Shown: one piece after another, positions 32,214-40,803 of the stretch
How the letters are laid out: the number at the start of each line of letters is the position of its first letter
Numbering within the stretch: the stretch's first letter is position 1
Origin: a virus
Reading direction: 5' to 3' (one strand)
IMG/VR virus record: IMGVR_UViG_3300021368_002465
Coordinates: 1 to 53,051 of that record
Length of the DNA stretch: 53,051 bases
The notes under the pieces: model-generated
The model's database searches: none
Told to the model about the DNA's origin: nothing
The model's input: only the letters and a program-made list of their open reading frames with translations
Made by a program: the position numbers and the translations under genes

Positions 32214-34637
32214 ATGGCAAAGAATAAAGCACAGTTAGAGAAAGAGTATCAAGATGCTCTAAAAATATCATCTTCTATGGTTAGTGACTTAACTAAACTA
32301 TTAGATGAGAATACTAGTGCCACAAACAAAAAAACAAAAGCAGAGAAAGGTTATCAAAAATCTCTAAAACAAATGTTAGAAGATAGTGATAAGGCATCTA
32401 GTATTCAAGACCGTATTGCTAGTATAGAACAACAAAAAGAAAAGTTTGCTAAAAATTACTTTGGTAAAAATAAACAAATTGGTCAATTAGCAATTGCAAA
32501 TCTAAATGTAGAACAAGATAAATTAAAAACTCTTGATATTGTTGACCAAAAAGCTAATGGACTTGCAGATAAACTAAGTTCAGGTCTTGATGGAATGCAA
32601 TCTAGCTTAAAAAGTATCCCAGTCTTGGGAGGATTATTAGATAGTGTTACCAAAGGCCCTCTTGAGGGAATGAAAAGTGCTATTTCTGATTCTGCAAAAA
32701 GATTTGTTACCGGATTTGGTGAAGCCGCTAAAGGTGGTAAAGCTGGTATAATGGGATTTGTTAAATCTTCAATAGGAGGATTTAGAGCAATGGGTATTGC
32801 AATGTTAACAGGTCCTCAAGCAATTATATTTGGATTACTTGCAATAATAGCCGCAGGTGTTAAGGCCTTTGCAAACATGGAGGCTAGTGCAAAAGCATTT
32901 AGGGATGAGACTGGATTACTAAATTCTCAAACCCAACAAATGCAAACCAACATCAATTCTGTTTATATGGAAACTGTTGGATTGGGTGCATCGATGGAAG
33001 ATGTTGCTAAAGCAGCAGCTGATTTCACAAACGAATTTGGTGGTATTGAACAACCCGCTAAGAATACAATGAAATCCATGATGGTTCTTAGTAAGAACTT
33101 TGGAGTTTCAACACAAGATGCCGCAAAATTAAATAAAGCATTCCAAAATATGGGAGGATTGAGTGAAGAAGTTGCTCAATCTAATTTAGAATCCCTTACC
33201 TCATTAGCGGCTCAAGAAGGAGTTGCTCCGAGTAAAGTGATGGCTGATATTGCTGATTCTGCTGAAGATGCAAATGGATTCTTTAGAGGAAATGTAGAAG
33301 CGATGGGAGCTGCGGCAATAAATGCTGCAAAATTAGGTACATCTCTTAAAAAGGCAGTAGAGGTTTCTAAAGGTTTATTAGATTATCAAAATTCAATTGG
33401 TGGTGAAATGGAAGCTAGTGCTATCCTAGGTACTAACTTAAACTTTTCACAATCTCGTTATCTTGCGGCTCAAGGTGATGTAGTTGGTGCACAAGCCTCG
33501 ATGGTAGAACAACTTAGAAATCAAGTTGATTTACAGAATCTAAGTATATTTGAACAAGAGGCTCTTGAAAAAGCAACTGGTATGACAGTTGGTGAAATGC
33601 AGAACATGGCTAGAATCCAAGAACTAGGATTAAGTACAGAAGGTGAAAGAGGAAAACTTTTACAAAAAGCACTTAAAGCTGGAATGGATATCTCTAAGAT
33701 GAGTAAAGAAGAGATTAATGCAGCAACTGATAAATTAGCATTAGAAGAAGAAAGACAAGGTAGATTAGAATCAATGGGTAATCAATTATCTGCAATGGGT
33801 TCTCAAATACTACAAATGTTTTTACCTATTGGTGAACTTTTAATAGGAGCTATATCATTTGTAATGCCACTTATCAAAGGAATATTCGGAACAGTTTCAG
33901 TTGCTATTAAAAACCTTATTAAGGCATTTGACCCAATCAAAACAATATTTAATGATATTTTTGGAGGAGAAAGTGGAGAAGCTGTAGATGGAATTAAGAA
34001 AACGTTTGAAGTTATTGGTAACATAATTGGAGGAGTTCTTACAGTTGGAATTAATTTATTTGCCAACTCAATCAAAGCAGTATCTAATGTTATAAGTGGA
34101 ATATACGATATATTCAAAGGATTGATGAATGGAAACTTTGACCAGGTAAAAGAAGGTTTATTTTCATTAGGTGAGGGTATCTTAAGATTCTTTACAGCAA
34201 TACCAATGGCTTTATTAGATACATTTGGAAACGTATTTACTGCTGTTAGAGAATCTCTTAGTGGAATGTTTACTGGTCTTAAAGAAAAAATACTTAATAT
34301 ATTACCTAATTGGGCATTAAAATTACTTGGTAAAAGTGGAGGAGCTGAAACACAAGAAGCAGCAATGGAAACTAAAGTTAATGATGCGGTAATTGGTCCA
34401 AGTGGAGATGTAATATCAACATCACCTCAAGATTACTTAATTGCAACACAAGACCCACAATCACTTGCAGGAGGTGGTACTGTATCAATGGAAGGAGTTA
34501 TTGCTGAACTAAAAGAACTAAAAGCGGCTTTTGTATCAAATAAAGATGTTTATATAGATAATGAAAAAATTACCTCTCGTATCACCAAAACACAAGAGAA
34601 AAGTAATATTAACCAATTTGGATTAATGGGAGCTTAA
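32214..34637 (+). CDS. Tail tape measure protein
   Basis: This is an 807-residue protein. The N-terminal ~120 residues are coiled coil (Lys/Glu/Gln-rich), followed by Gly/Ala-rich helical sequence. A hydrophobic stretch lies near 195-220 (MLTGPQAIIFGLLAIIAAGV) and two more near 540-565 and 600-630 (LIGAISFVMPLIKGIFGTVS). This pattern is typical of tape measure proteins, which fill the tube, set its length and are ejected to contact the inner membrane. At about 1.5 angstrom per residue, the length predicts a tail near 120 nm. It follows the chaperone and precedes tube-initiator and hub genes, the standard order. No lytic domain was recognised. Confidence 0.85.
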   Translation: MAKNKAQLEKEYQDALKISSSMVSDLTKLLDENTSATNKKTKAEKGYQKSLKQMLEDSDKASSIQDRIASIEQQKEKFAKNYFGKNKQIGQLAIANLNVEQDKLKTLDIVDQKANGLADKLSSGLDGMQSSLKSIPVLGGLLDSVTKGPLEGMKSAISDSAKRFVTGFGEAAKGGKAGIMGFVKSSIGGFRAMGIAMLTGPQAIIFGLLAIIAAGVKAFANMEASAKAFRDETGLLNSQTQQMQTNINSVYMETVGLGASMEDVAKAAADFTNEFGGIEQPAKNTMKSMMVLSKNFGVSTQDAAKLNKAFQNMGGLSEEVAQSNLESLTSLAAQEGVAPSKVMADIADSAEDANGFFRGNVEAMGAAAINAAKLGTSLKKAVEVSKGLLDYQNSIGGEMEASAILGTNLNFSQSRYLAAQGDVVGAQASMVEQLRNQVDLQNLSIFEQEALEKATGMTVGEMQNMARIQELGLSTEGERGKLLQKALKAGMDISKMSKEEINAATDKLALEEERQGRLESMGNQLSAMGSQILQMFLPIGELLIGAISFVMPLIKGIFGTVSVAIKNLIKAFDPIKTIFNDIFGGESGEAVDGIKKTFEVIGNIIGGVLTVGINLFANSIKAVSNVISGIYDIFKGLMNGNFDQVKEGLFSLGEGILRFFTAIPMALLDTFGNVFTAVRESLSGMFTGLKEKILNILPNWALKLLGKSGGAETQEAAMETKVNDAVIGPSGDVISTSPQDYLIATQDPQSLAGGGTVSMEGVIAELKELKAAFVSNKDVYIDNEKITSRITKTQEKSNINQFGLMGA

Positions 34638-34640
34638 TAT

Positions 34641-36338
34641 ATGCCAACACTATTAGAACTTTTTAAGAATAAAGATTCGTTCAAGTATGGAACAGCTTAC
34701 TCTGAAGTAAAATCTGATACTGAAACTCTTGTAGAACAAGAAACAACTGGTATTAGAATTAAATCTTTGGTAGAGATTAATAATCCTCTTATTTATGGAA
34801 ATGAAGCTGGTAGAATATCATTAAGAAGTACACCTGATTTAGAAAAAATGAAATCTAATACAGGTGGTGAAGGTGGAGATGGTGGATTAATCGGAAAAGG
34901 TTTAAGTAAAATTACTGGTGGAGCTGTATCCTCAATTTCTGATGTTAGAGATAAAATAAACTCTAAGTTAGGTATACCAGAAAACTTAATACCAACAAAA
35001 GTATCTGATAAAGTAATTGAATTAAGAGGTAAAGAACTAACGTCTGCAGACCCAATAACACCTGATACTATGGGTAAAAATGGAACTGGTCTTGGTAAGT
35101 TCTTAAAAAATAGTGGTGGTGGTAACCCTAAAACAATTGGAAAACAAGCTTTAGGTAATGGTATTGGATTTGCAAAAGATAAACTTAGAGGAGCTTTATT
35201 TGGAGAAGCACAAGGTTTAGGAGATGCACAAAGTACAAAAGAACCTCAAGTTAATTATACGACTAGTAAAAAGGGAGAAACATATTCTGACCAAAAAGAA
35301 TCTGTTAAAAATGCTAAAGGTGATGAATTATTAAAAGAATTAAAAGAAACTAAATTAGATTTATCTAAAGTATCACCTATATATGGAGTAGAAAGAAAGG
35401 CAAGTGGTAATAAACAAAAAGGAACATTTGGTATAGGAAACAATCCATTTTCATTTGATTCTGCTAATCCAAAAAAAGGAGAAAAATTACCAACATTTAC
35501 ACCAAAAGATGGAGAAGGATATTCTGATTTTATAAAAGATAGTGATGATAAAGTAACATTAGCTCAAAGAGGTATTTCAAATAGTGGTGATGTTATCGCA
35601 ATGGGTGACCCATACACTACCACAGTAAATACTGAAAATGGGGAAGTAACAGTTGAAGGATTTTCACCAGTAAAAGATTTAATACCACTATTCATTGGTA
35701 GATATAAATCAACAACATATCCAATGATGGCATTTAGATGTTCAATTACAGGTCTAACTGAAACTTCTTCACCATCTTGGGCATCAAATAACTTTGTTGG
35801 TAATCCATACAAATATTATATCTTTGAAACAGTAGAAAGAAGTGTATCTTTTAATTTACAAGTATATGCACAAAATCCATTAGAACTTGCAAATAACTGG
35901 TCTAAACTATCGAACTTAACCAAATTATCATATCCTTTGATTGAAAACAATATGGCTCATCCTAACTTTACAGAATTTACTCTTGGAGATATGTATAGAG
36001 AAAAAGTATGTATCCTAGAAGCACTTACATATACATTTCCTGATAATGGGACATGGGAAATTGATACAGAAGGATTACTATTACCAAAATTCATTGATGT
36101 TGCTTTAACACTTAAATTTGTTGAGAATATAGAAGATGGTTCGGTAAGAGGATTATATTCATATCCAAAAAATCTTTCTAGTGAAGGTGAGGTTAGTTCA
36201 CAACATGAAATTTATTCACAACCAAATAAAATAGAATATTTTGTAACTGATGAAAATGGTGAATTAAAATCATCAAGTAAAAATAATTACATTGATGCAG
36301 GTGTAGGAGTTAGAAAAACAATAAAGATTAAAAATTAA
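34641..36338 (+). CDS. Tail tube initiator / baseplate protein (T4 gp48/gp54-like position)
   Basis: This is a 565-residue protein. Residues 1-330 are low-complexity and Gly/Lys-rich (KGLSKITGGAVSS, GEGGDGG). The C-terminal ~240 residues are well folded: YKSTTYPMMAFRCSITGLTE, FVGNPYKYYIFETVERSVSF, ANNWSKLSNLTKLSYPL, EFTLGDMYREKVCILEALTY, DVALTLKFVE. The phrase series (VERSVSFxLxVYA, ...LxLKFVE) resembles tube-fold proteins that cap the baseplate and nucleate the tail tube. The gene starts 3 nt after the tape measure and stops 2 nt before the LysM gene, so all are one translational unit. The assignment to gp48 or gp54 is by position and fold impression. Confidence 0.6.
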   Translation: MPTLLELFKNKDSFKYGTAYSEVKSDTETLVEQETTGIRIKSLVEINNPLIYGNEAGRISLRSTPDLEKMKSNTGGEGGDGGLIGKGLSKITGGAVSSISDVRDKINSKLGIPENLIPTKVSDKVIELRGKELTSADPITPDTMGKNGTGLGKFLKNSGGGNPKTIGKQALGNGIGFAKDKLRGALFGEAQGLGDAQSTKEPQVNYTTSKKGETYSDQKESVKNAKGDELLKELKETKLDLSKVSPIYGVERKASGNKQKGTFGIGNNPFSFDSANPKKGEKLPTFTPKDGEGYSDFIKDSDDKVTLAQRGISNSGDVIAMGDPYTTTVNTENGEVTVEGFSPVKDLIPLFIGRYKSTTYPMMAFRCSITGLTETSSPSWASNNFVGNPYKYYIFETVERSVSFNLQVYAQNPLELANNWSKLSNLTKLSYPLIENNMAHPNFTEFTLGDMYREKVCILEALTYTFPDNGTWEIDTEGLLLPKFIDVALTLKFVENIEDGSVRGLYSYPKNLSSEGEVSSQHEIYSQPNKIEYFVTDENGELKSSSKNNYIDAGVGVRKTIKIKN

Positions 36339-36340
36339 TT

Positions 36341-36634
36341 ATGGCAGGTAGATACACATTTAATCCAAAAAAGAAATTATCAGATGGTAGAGAAGTTTAT
36401 GTTTCTAAAAAACTTCCAAAAATACCAAAAACTGATAATGATATCTATGTAGCAGTTCAAACAGGAGATAGATTAGATTCGATTGCACAAGAATATCTTG
36501 GAGATGCTTCTCTATGGTGGGTTATTGCAAATGCTAATCAAATTCACGATGCACCATTTTCATTACCAGATGGAACTGTTCTTAGAATACCTGCTAATAT
36601 AGACGGATTTTTAAGTCAAGTAGATAATAGGTAA
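36341..36634 (+). CDS. LysM-domain baseplate wedge protein (T4 gp53-like)
   Basis: This is a 97-residue protein. After a ~25-residue N-terminus, it carries a LysM fold: VQTGDRLDSIAQEYLGDASL, WWVIANANQI, LPDGTVLRIPANID. LysM domains in myophage baseplates (T4 gp53, P2 gpX-type) join wedge and hub proteins around the tube end. Size and position between tube initiator and hub agree. It starts 2 nt after the upstream stop and ends 4 nt before the hub. Confidence 0.8.
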   Translation: MAGRYTFNPKKKLSDGREVYVSKKLPKIPKTDNDIYVAVQTGDRLDSIAQEYLGDASLWWVIANANQIHDAPFSLPDGTVLRIPANIDGFLSQVDNR

Positions 36635-36638
36635 TAAT

Positions 36639-39227
36639 ATGGGTAACTGGCCACAATTTTCATATCCTTATAGTGGGATACAAACTAAATTAGATACATG
36701 GGGTGGAAACAACTCACCAATGCCATATGCAAGTGGTAGAGGTGGTGTTAGTGGTTTAATGCCTTGGGTACGAGTAATCTCATCATATGGTGCAACTACA
36801 CCAGAATCTTCAAAAAATGGACTTATAATGCAATCTAATTATCCTGAAGATGGATTCAATATTAGATATGGAAATGGTTCTACTGGTCAAAGTGGTGAAT
36901 CTGGTATTTGTGGATTTGAATTGGATTATGAAACACCAGTTAGAGTACCAGGTAGACCAACACGACCTGCACCTATTATTAGTGGGTTATCTGTAAGTGA
37001 AGTAGATGTGGGTAGAAAAACCACAAACTTTTCAATCACTTGTTATACATTAGAACATATGGAAAAACTGGCTAAATATTTTTTAGAACCAGGTTTTTAT
37101 GTTTTAGTAGAATGGGGATGGAATACTCGTGATGCGAGAAAAAATTGGTGTGGAGACCCAAATACAGGTGCGATAACACCTTGTATGATGGCAAAGTATA
37201 TAAATCAAAAATATCTTTTACAAAAAAGAATAAGTTCTAATTTTGAATATGATGCAACTCTTGGTTTAACTACAAATGGGGGTGTTAAGTTTGGAGATAA
37301 TGAAACATTTATATTAGATATACAACTAACTTCTCAAGGTGAGGTTGCTGAGTATATGCAAGGTCATAAAGGAGGTAGTTCTAATAGTACTAAAAATATA
37401 TCATCTGAAAGATATGACCCAGCGGAAATAGATGATTCAGCTTCTAAAGATGGAGTTGCAAAAGCACTATTTAGGCAAATGTTTAATGATTTGAATTCAG
37501 AAAAACAAACAACTGAAATTAAATCTTGGGAATCTCAAAACATTTCAGATAAGAAAAAAGATTATGCATTTATAGAATATGGTAAAGCAAATGCTGATAA
37601 TCTATGGGCAGATGAATCTAACTATATTAATATTGATAAAGTTATGCAAACATCAATATTAAAGGCGCTCAAAGATAAAAAAAGTGTAAAGGCAACTAAG
37701 GAAAAAACAGGTAGTGATTTTGAGATGCCAGAAGATAAACCATTACTATCAACCGAAAGATTTATTAGATTCGAACTTGCTTGTGCAATAATGAATGAAG
37801 ATTTTACTGAAAAATCTAGTAAAGCTGAAGGTTCTCTTAACTCTTCTTGTAGTAATGAAAAGGTTAGTCACATAGTTAATATAGATACTTGTATTTGTGG
37901 TGCATTTCCACATATGTATTCTCTTGATAAAAATATATTATATCTACCAAACCCAACAGCACCTTCTTTTAATATAGATAACGCTTTCAATGGAGAAACT
38001 ACTGAAGTTAAGTTTGTTGATTTAGAAAACTTAGATTCTAATTTACAAAACTTACACCCTAAACCAACTGATGGTATAAGTTGGAGTGGAACAAGAAAGA
38101 AAAATAATGATGGTTTTGGTGGAGCACCCCATGCCTTTCCTTGTCAATACGATTTAACTACTGATGATAATAAATGGGAATACGACCCTCAAAGCTCTGT
38201 TAAGAGTTATGAAATGAAAAAAGGATATTGGGGATGGTTAAAAAATATGTACATAAATTTTGATTACTTTAACAAAGTAATGAAAACCCCAAACTATACA
38301 ATAAGAGATGTTCTATATGATTTACTAAATGGTATGAGTTCCGCTGTTAATTCCCATTGGAAATTTCAGATTATAGAAAGAGCACATCCAAATACAGGAA
38401 AAACAGAATTACAAGTAGTTGATATGAATTTTAGTGGTATAATAAATCATAATGAAGATAAAATACCAACTTATCAATTAAGAGGAACAACTTCACCATT
38501 CATCGAAGTTGATTTTGATGTTACTACTCCAGCGGCAATGCAGAATAGTATATTACAAAAAAGAGCAAGTAATGATAAAAATGCGGAAACTATACAAGAG
38601 TTTGGAGGATTGATACCAGTTGTGGGTTCAGTATGGTCTAATCCTGATGCAGCAGATAATGATGGTATTACACCAGTTGATATGGTAGGTACGATAGTAA
38701 GTGGTATAAAATTCAAAGAACCTCAAAAACCTAATGAAACAACTAATGCTAGTGAAACTCAAGAAAAGGATGCCGATGCTATTAGAAGTTCTAATTATCA
38801 ATTTTTTACAAACAAAGCGGGTGTTTATCCTAAAGTACAAAATAGAAATGATATGGCAGGTATTGTTGAAGAGTTAAATGATGGAAATGTTAAAGAAGTT
38901 TTTATGGTTGGTACTTTTAATGACCCATTATTATTAAGACAAATATACTTAAAAGATATAGATGCTGAGGGTTGGAGAGATATCACTTCACAAAATGGAG
39001 GTAAGGTAAATACTCCATTTGGTATGGCAAAAGTAAACTTTAAGGTTCATGGAATTAGTGGATTCAAACGAGGTGATACTTTAAGATTTGCTGGTTTACC
39101 TAAAAACTTTTCAAATCCTCATGTATATGAAGTTACAGGTTTAGAACATGAAATAACAACAACAGGTTGGTACACTATGGTACAAACAGGTATGAGAGCC
39201 TATGGTTCAAACACAGCGGCAAGATAA
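36639..39227 (+). CDS. Large baseplate hub-like protein
   Basis: This is an 862-residue protein. The N-terminal part has MPWVRVISSYG, GFELDYETPVRVPGRPTRPA and ITCYTLEHMEKLAKYFLEPG with FYVLVEWGWN, patterns seen in baseplate hub proteins of marine T4-like phages. The C-terminus (INFKVHGISGFKRGDTLRF type, with VYEVTGLEHEITTTGWYTMV and GMRAYG) matches the hub (gp27/gpD-like) barrel domain that sits on the tube. The middle has several Cys residues (CGDP, TPCMMAK, SSCSNEK, NIDTCICG). No lysozyme catalytic motif was recognised, unlike T4 gp5. It runs 1 nt from the next gene. Confidence 0.7.
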   Translation: MGNWPQFSYPYSGIQTKLDTWGGNNSPMPYASGRGGVSGLMPWVRVISSYGATTPESSKNGLIMQSNYPEDGFNIRYGNGSTGQSGESGICGFELDYETPVRVPGRPTRPAPIISGLSVSEVDVGRKTTNFSITCYTLEHMEKLAKYFLEPGFYVLVEWGWNTRDARKNWCGDPNTGAITPCMMAKYINQKYLLQKRISSNFEYDATLGLTTNGGVKFGDNETFILDIQLTSQGEVAEYMQGHKGGSSNSTKNISSERYDPAEIDDSASKDGVAKALFRQMFNDLNSEKQTTEIKSWESQNISDKKKDYAFIEYGKANADNLWADESNYINIDKVMQTSILKALKDKKSVKATKEKTGSDFEMPEDKPLLSTERFIRFELACAIMNEDFTEKSSKAEGSLNSSCSNEKVSHIVNIDTCICGAFPHMYSLDKNILYLPNPTAPSFNIDNAFNGETTEVKFVDLENLDSNLQNLHPKPTDGISWSGTRKKNNDGFGGAPHAFPCQYDLTTDDNKWEYDPQSSVKSYEMKKGYWGWLKNMYINFDYFNKVMKTPNYTIRDVLYDLLNGMSSAVNSHWKFQIIERAHPNTGKTELQVVDMNFSGIINHNEDKIPTYQLRGTTSPFIEVDFDVTTPAAMQNSILQKRASNDKNAETIQEFGGLIPVVGSVWSNPDAADNDGITPVDMVGTIVSGIKFKEPQKPNETTNASETQEKDADAIRSSNYQFFTNKAGVYPKVQNRNDMAGIVEELNDGNVKEVFMVGTFNDPLLLRQIYLKDIDAEGWRDITSQNGGKVNTPFGMAKVNFKVHGISGFKRGDTLRFAGLPKNFSNPHVYEVTGLEHEITTTGWYTMVQTGMRAYGSNTAAR

Positions 39228-39228
39228 G

Positions 39229-39621
39229 ATGGGTATATTAGATTCATATGGTAAATTAAAAAAGGGTAACAAACCAAGAACAAAGGTTACTCTATCCGCA
39301 TATGTCCCAAAACCAAAAGCCTCTGATTATAAAAGAGGATATATTAGAAGATTCTTTGCACAACCAACAAATGATAAACTTGGAGTGGTAACTGAAATAT
39401 CAGGAGATGATTATATAAGAATATCAACTTCTTCTTTATATAGAGCAGTTACTTTAAGATGGAGAATAAAAGGACCATTAAAAATGACTTTCAAAGATGA
39501 TGGTACTATTGCTGATAGGGGAGTTTCTGAATCAAATAGAATAGCCTTAGATTTAGTTTCAAAGGATATGCCTGGTATCAAACTTTATATACTACATCTT
39601 CTACAATTTTACAAAAAATAA
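39229..39621 (+). CDS. Conserved baseplate-associated small protein
   Basis: This is a 130-residue protein starting MGILDSYGKLKKGNKPRTKV. An in-frame ATG at 39202 lies inside the hub gene and is less likely than 39229, which is 1 nt after the hub stop. The core YKRGYIRRFFAQPTNDKLG, VTEISGDDYIRIS, LYRAVTLRWRIKGPL is beta-rich and of a type often found at this site in uncultured marine myophages. It probably belongs to the virion (baseplate). No motif defines its activity. An early-type promoter follows, so it ends the tail operon. Confidence 0.65.
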   Translation: MGILDSYGKLKKGNKPRTKVTLSAYVPKPKASDYKRGYIRRFFAQPTNDKLGVVTEISGDDYIRISTSSLYRAVTLRWRIKGPLKMTFKDDGTIADRGVSESNRIALDLVSKDMPGIKLYILHLLQFYKK

Positions 39622-39628
39622 TTCACTT

Positions 39629-39664
39629 TTTGCTTGGATTTCTCATTATTTTTTCGTATATTTA
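39629..39664 (+). promoter_or_regulatory. Early-type promoter 1 (Bacteroidota -33/-7)
   Basis: TTTGCTTG at 39629-39636, a 20-nt spacer ending TTCG, and TATATTTA at 39657-39664. The ATG of the 76-residue gene is 19 nt after the -7 box. Confidence 0.75.
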
Positions 39665-39683
39665 CTATGTAAATAACTGATAT

Positions 39684-39914
39684 ATGAGAAATAAAATAAG
39701 CTTTGAAACCCTAACTAAAATCAACGAAACATTTGGTGAATTTGAAATTGGACAAACCTTTGGTGGTGGTAATCCTGTTTATTTAAGATTTGGATATTGG
39801 AAACAAGTTGATGTAAAAAAACTCAATGAAATATTAAATCCAATCAATGAGGTTGTTGAAGAAAAGTGGGATGATGATGATTGTGGATGGCAATATAGTT
39901 ACAAAATAATGTAG
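39684..39914 (+). CDS. Hypothetical early protein, 76 residues
   Basis: The protein starts MRNKISFETLTKINETFGEF and ends DDDDCGWQYSYKIM. It is acidic near the C-terminus. The phrase TFGGGNPVYLRFGYWKQVDV is not recognised. It has its own early-type promoter 19 nt upstream and is immediately followed by a second copy of that promoter, so it is expressed alone or as the first gene of a short transcript. The function is unknown. Confidence 0.6.
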   Translation: MRNKISFETLTKINETFGEFEIGQTFGGGNPVYLRFGYWKQVDVKKLNEILNPINEVVEEKWDDDDCGWQYSYKIM

Positions 39915-39916
39915 TT

Positions 39917-39952
39917 TTTGCTTGGCAGTCTCGGCTTTTTTTCGTATATTTA
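39917..39952 (+). promoter_or_regulatory. Early-type promoter 2
   Basis: TTTGCTTG at 39917-39924, a 20-nt spacer ending TTCG, and TATATTTA at 39945-39952. It overlaps the end of the upstream gene by nothing and is nearly identical to promoter 1 through CTATGTAAAT. Transcription would begin almost at the ATG at 39961. Confidence 0.75.
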
Positions 39953-39960
39953 CTATGTAA

Positions 39961-40581
39961 ATGAGTGATAATAAAACAATAAAATTAAACCTTAAAACTA
40001 TGAGTAAAAAATTCAAATTTTCAATTAAAGGAACTGAGTTCCAATTACCCCTTTCTCAAGTACAAGAAGATTCGTACAACAACAATGAGAAATATATCTA
40101 CATGAACGCTAAATCAGCGGCTTCAATAATCAAACAATTTGTTAAACAAAATTATCCTGAACTTAAAGTATGGGCTACTTCTGATGTTTATAGTGGTGGT
40201 TCTTCTGTAAGAGTTAATGTTTCTGAAAAAGATGGTTCACCAGTTGATTCAACTATCTTTGATAAAATCCAAGAATGGGAATATATGTTGAAAGGTGGTT
40301 CTTTCAATGGTATGATTGATATGTACGAAAGTAGAGAAGATAAACCTACTACTGATAATGGTACTCCAATGAAGTATTTCCCTTCTTACATCTTTATTGA
40401 GAATAAACCTAAGTGGGATTCAATTGAATATTGGATATCTCAATGGAATGAGTACCAAGTTAACATAGATGCTGAATGGACTGAAAAAATCCAAAGATTG
40501 GGTGGTTGGTTAGAATATAACAAACAATTCATGAACAAGAAGATTGTTGATAAAGTTGCTAGTTTAACTGTAAATGCTTAA
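39961..40581 (+). CDS. LPD29-like protein
   Basis: This protein has 206 residues from the ATG at 39961, or 193 from the ATG at 40000. With the -7 box ending at 39952, the first ATG would be leaderless and the second would have a ~40-nt leader, so the true start is open. The core (SAASIIKQFVKQNYPELKVW, YSGGSSVRVNV, then a helix and YFPSYIFIENKPKWD) resembles the large polyvalent protein-associated domain 29 (LPD29), known from phage and conjugative-element proteins that are often delivered or act early in infection. The remainder is helical with many Trp/Tyr. The biochemical function of LPD29 is not established. Confidence 0.5.
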   Translation: MSDNKTIKLNLKTMSKKFKFSIKGTEFQLPLSQVQEDSYNNNEKYIYMNAKSAASIIKQFVKQNYPELKVWATSDVYSGGSSVRVNVSEKDGSPVDSTIFDKIQEWEYMLKGGSFNGMIDMYESREDKPTTDNGTPMKYFPSYIFIENKPKWDSIEYWISQWNEYQVNIDAEWTEKIQRLGGWLEYNKQFMNKKIVDKVASLTVNA

Positions 40582-40584
40582 AAT

Positions 40585-40803
40585 ATGAAAACACTATTAG
40601 AAAGATTAAAACCAGAAATAAAAACAACCTTGTTAGATGAACAAGAAAAATACCCAAATACTGTTGGTGAGTTACTAGAAGTTCTTGGAGAAGAAGTAGC
40701 AGTTACTCAATTAACATTGAAAAATATTAATAACTTAAGTGACTTTTCACCAAATAGAGTTAGTACTATTTTAGAAATTTACGATATGTTCGATGAAATA
40801 TAA
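40585..40803 (+). CDS. Hypothetical small acidic helical protein
   Basis: This is a 72-residue, Leu/Glu-rich, likely all-helical protein (LLERLKPEIKTTLLDEQEKY, TVGELLEVLGEEVAVTQLTL). It starts 3 nt after the upstream gene and overlaps the next by 11 nt. Not recognised. Confidence 0.55.
   Translation: MKTLLERLKPEIKTTLLDEQEKYPNTVGELLEVLGEEVAVTQLTLKNINNLSDFSPNRVSTILEIYDMFDEI

Noticed and set aside
36639-39227. T4 gp5-type lysozyme in the hub
   Set aside because: I found no lysozyme-like Glu/Asp motif in the hub sequence.
39622-39683. tRNA or other RNA gene in intergenic gaps
   Set aside because: Gaps are short and AT-rich; no cloverleaf or conserved TTC-arm was seen here or in other gaps.
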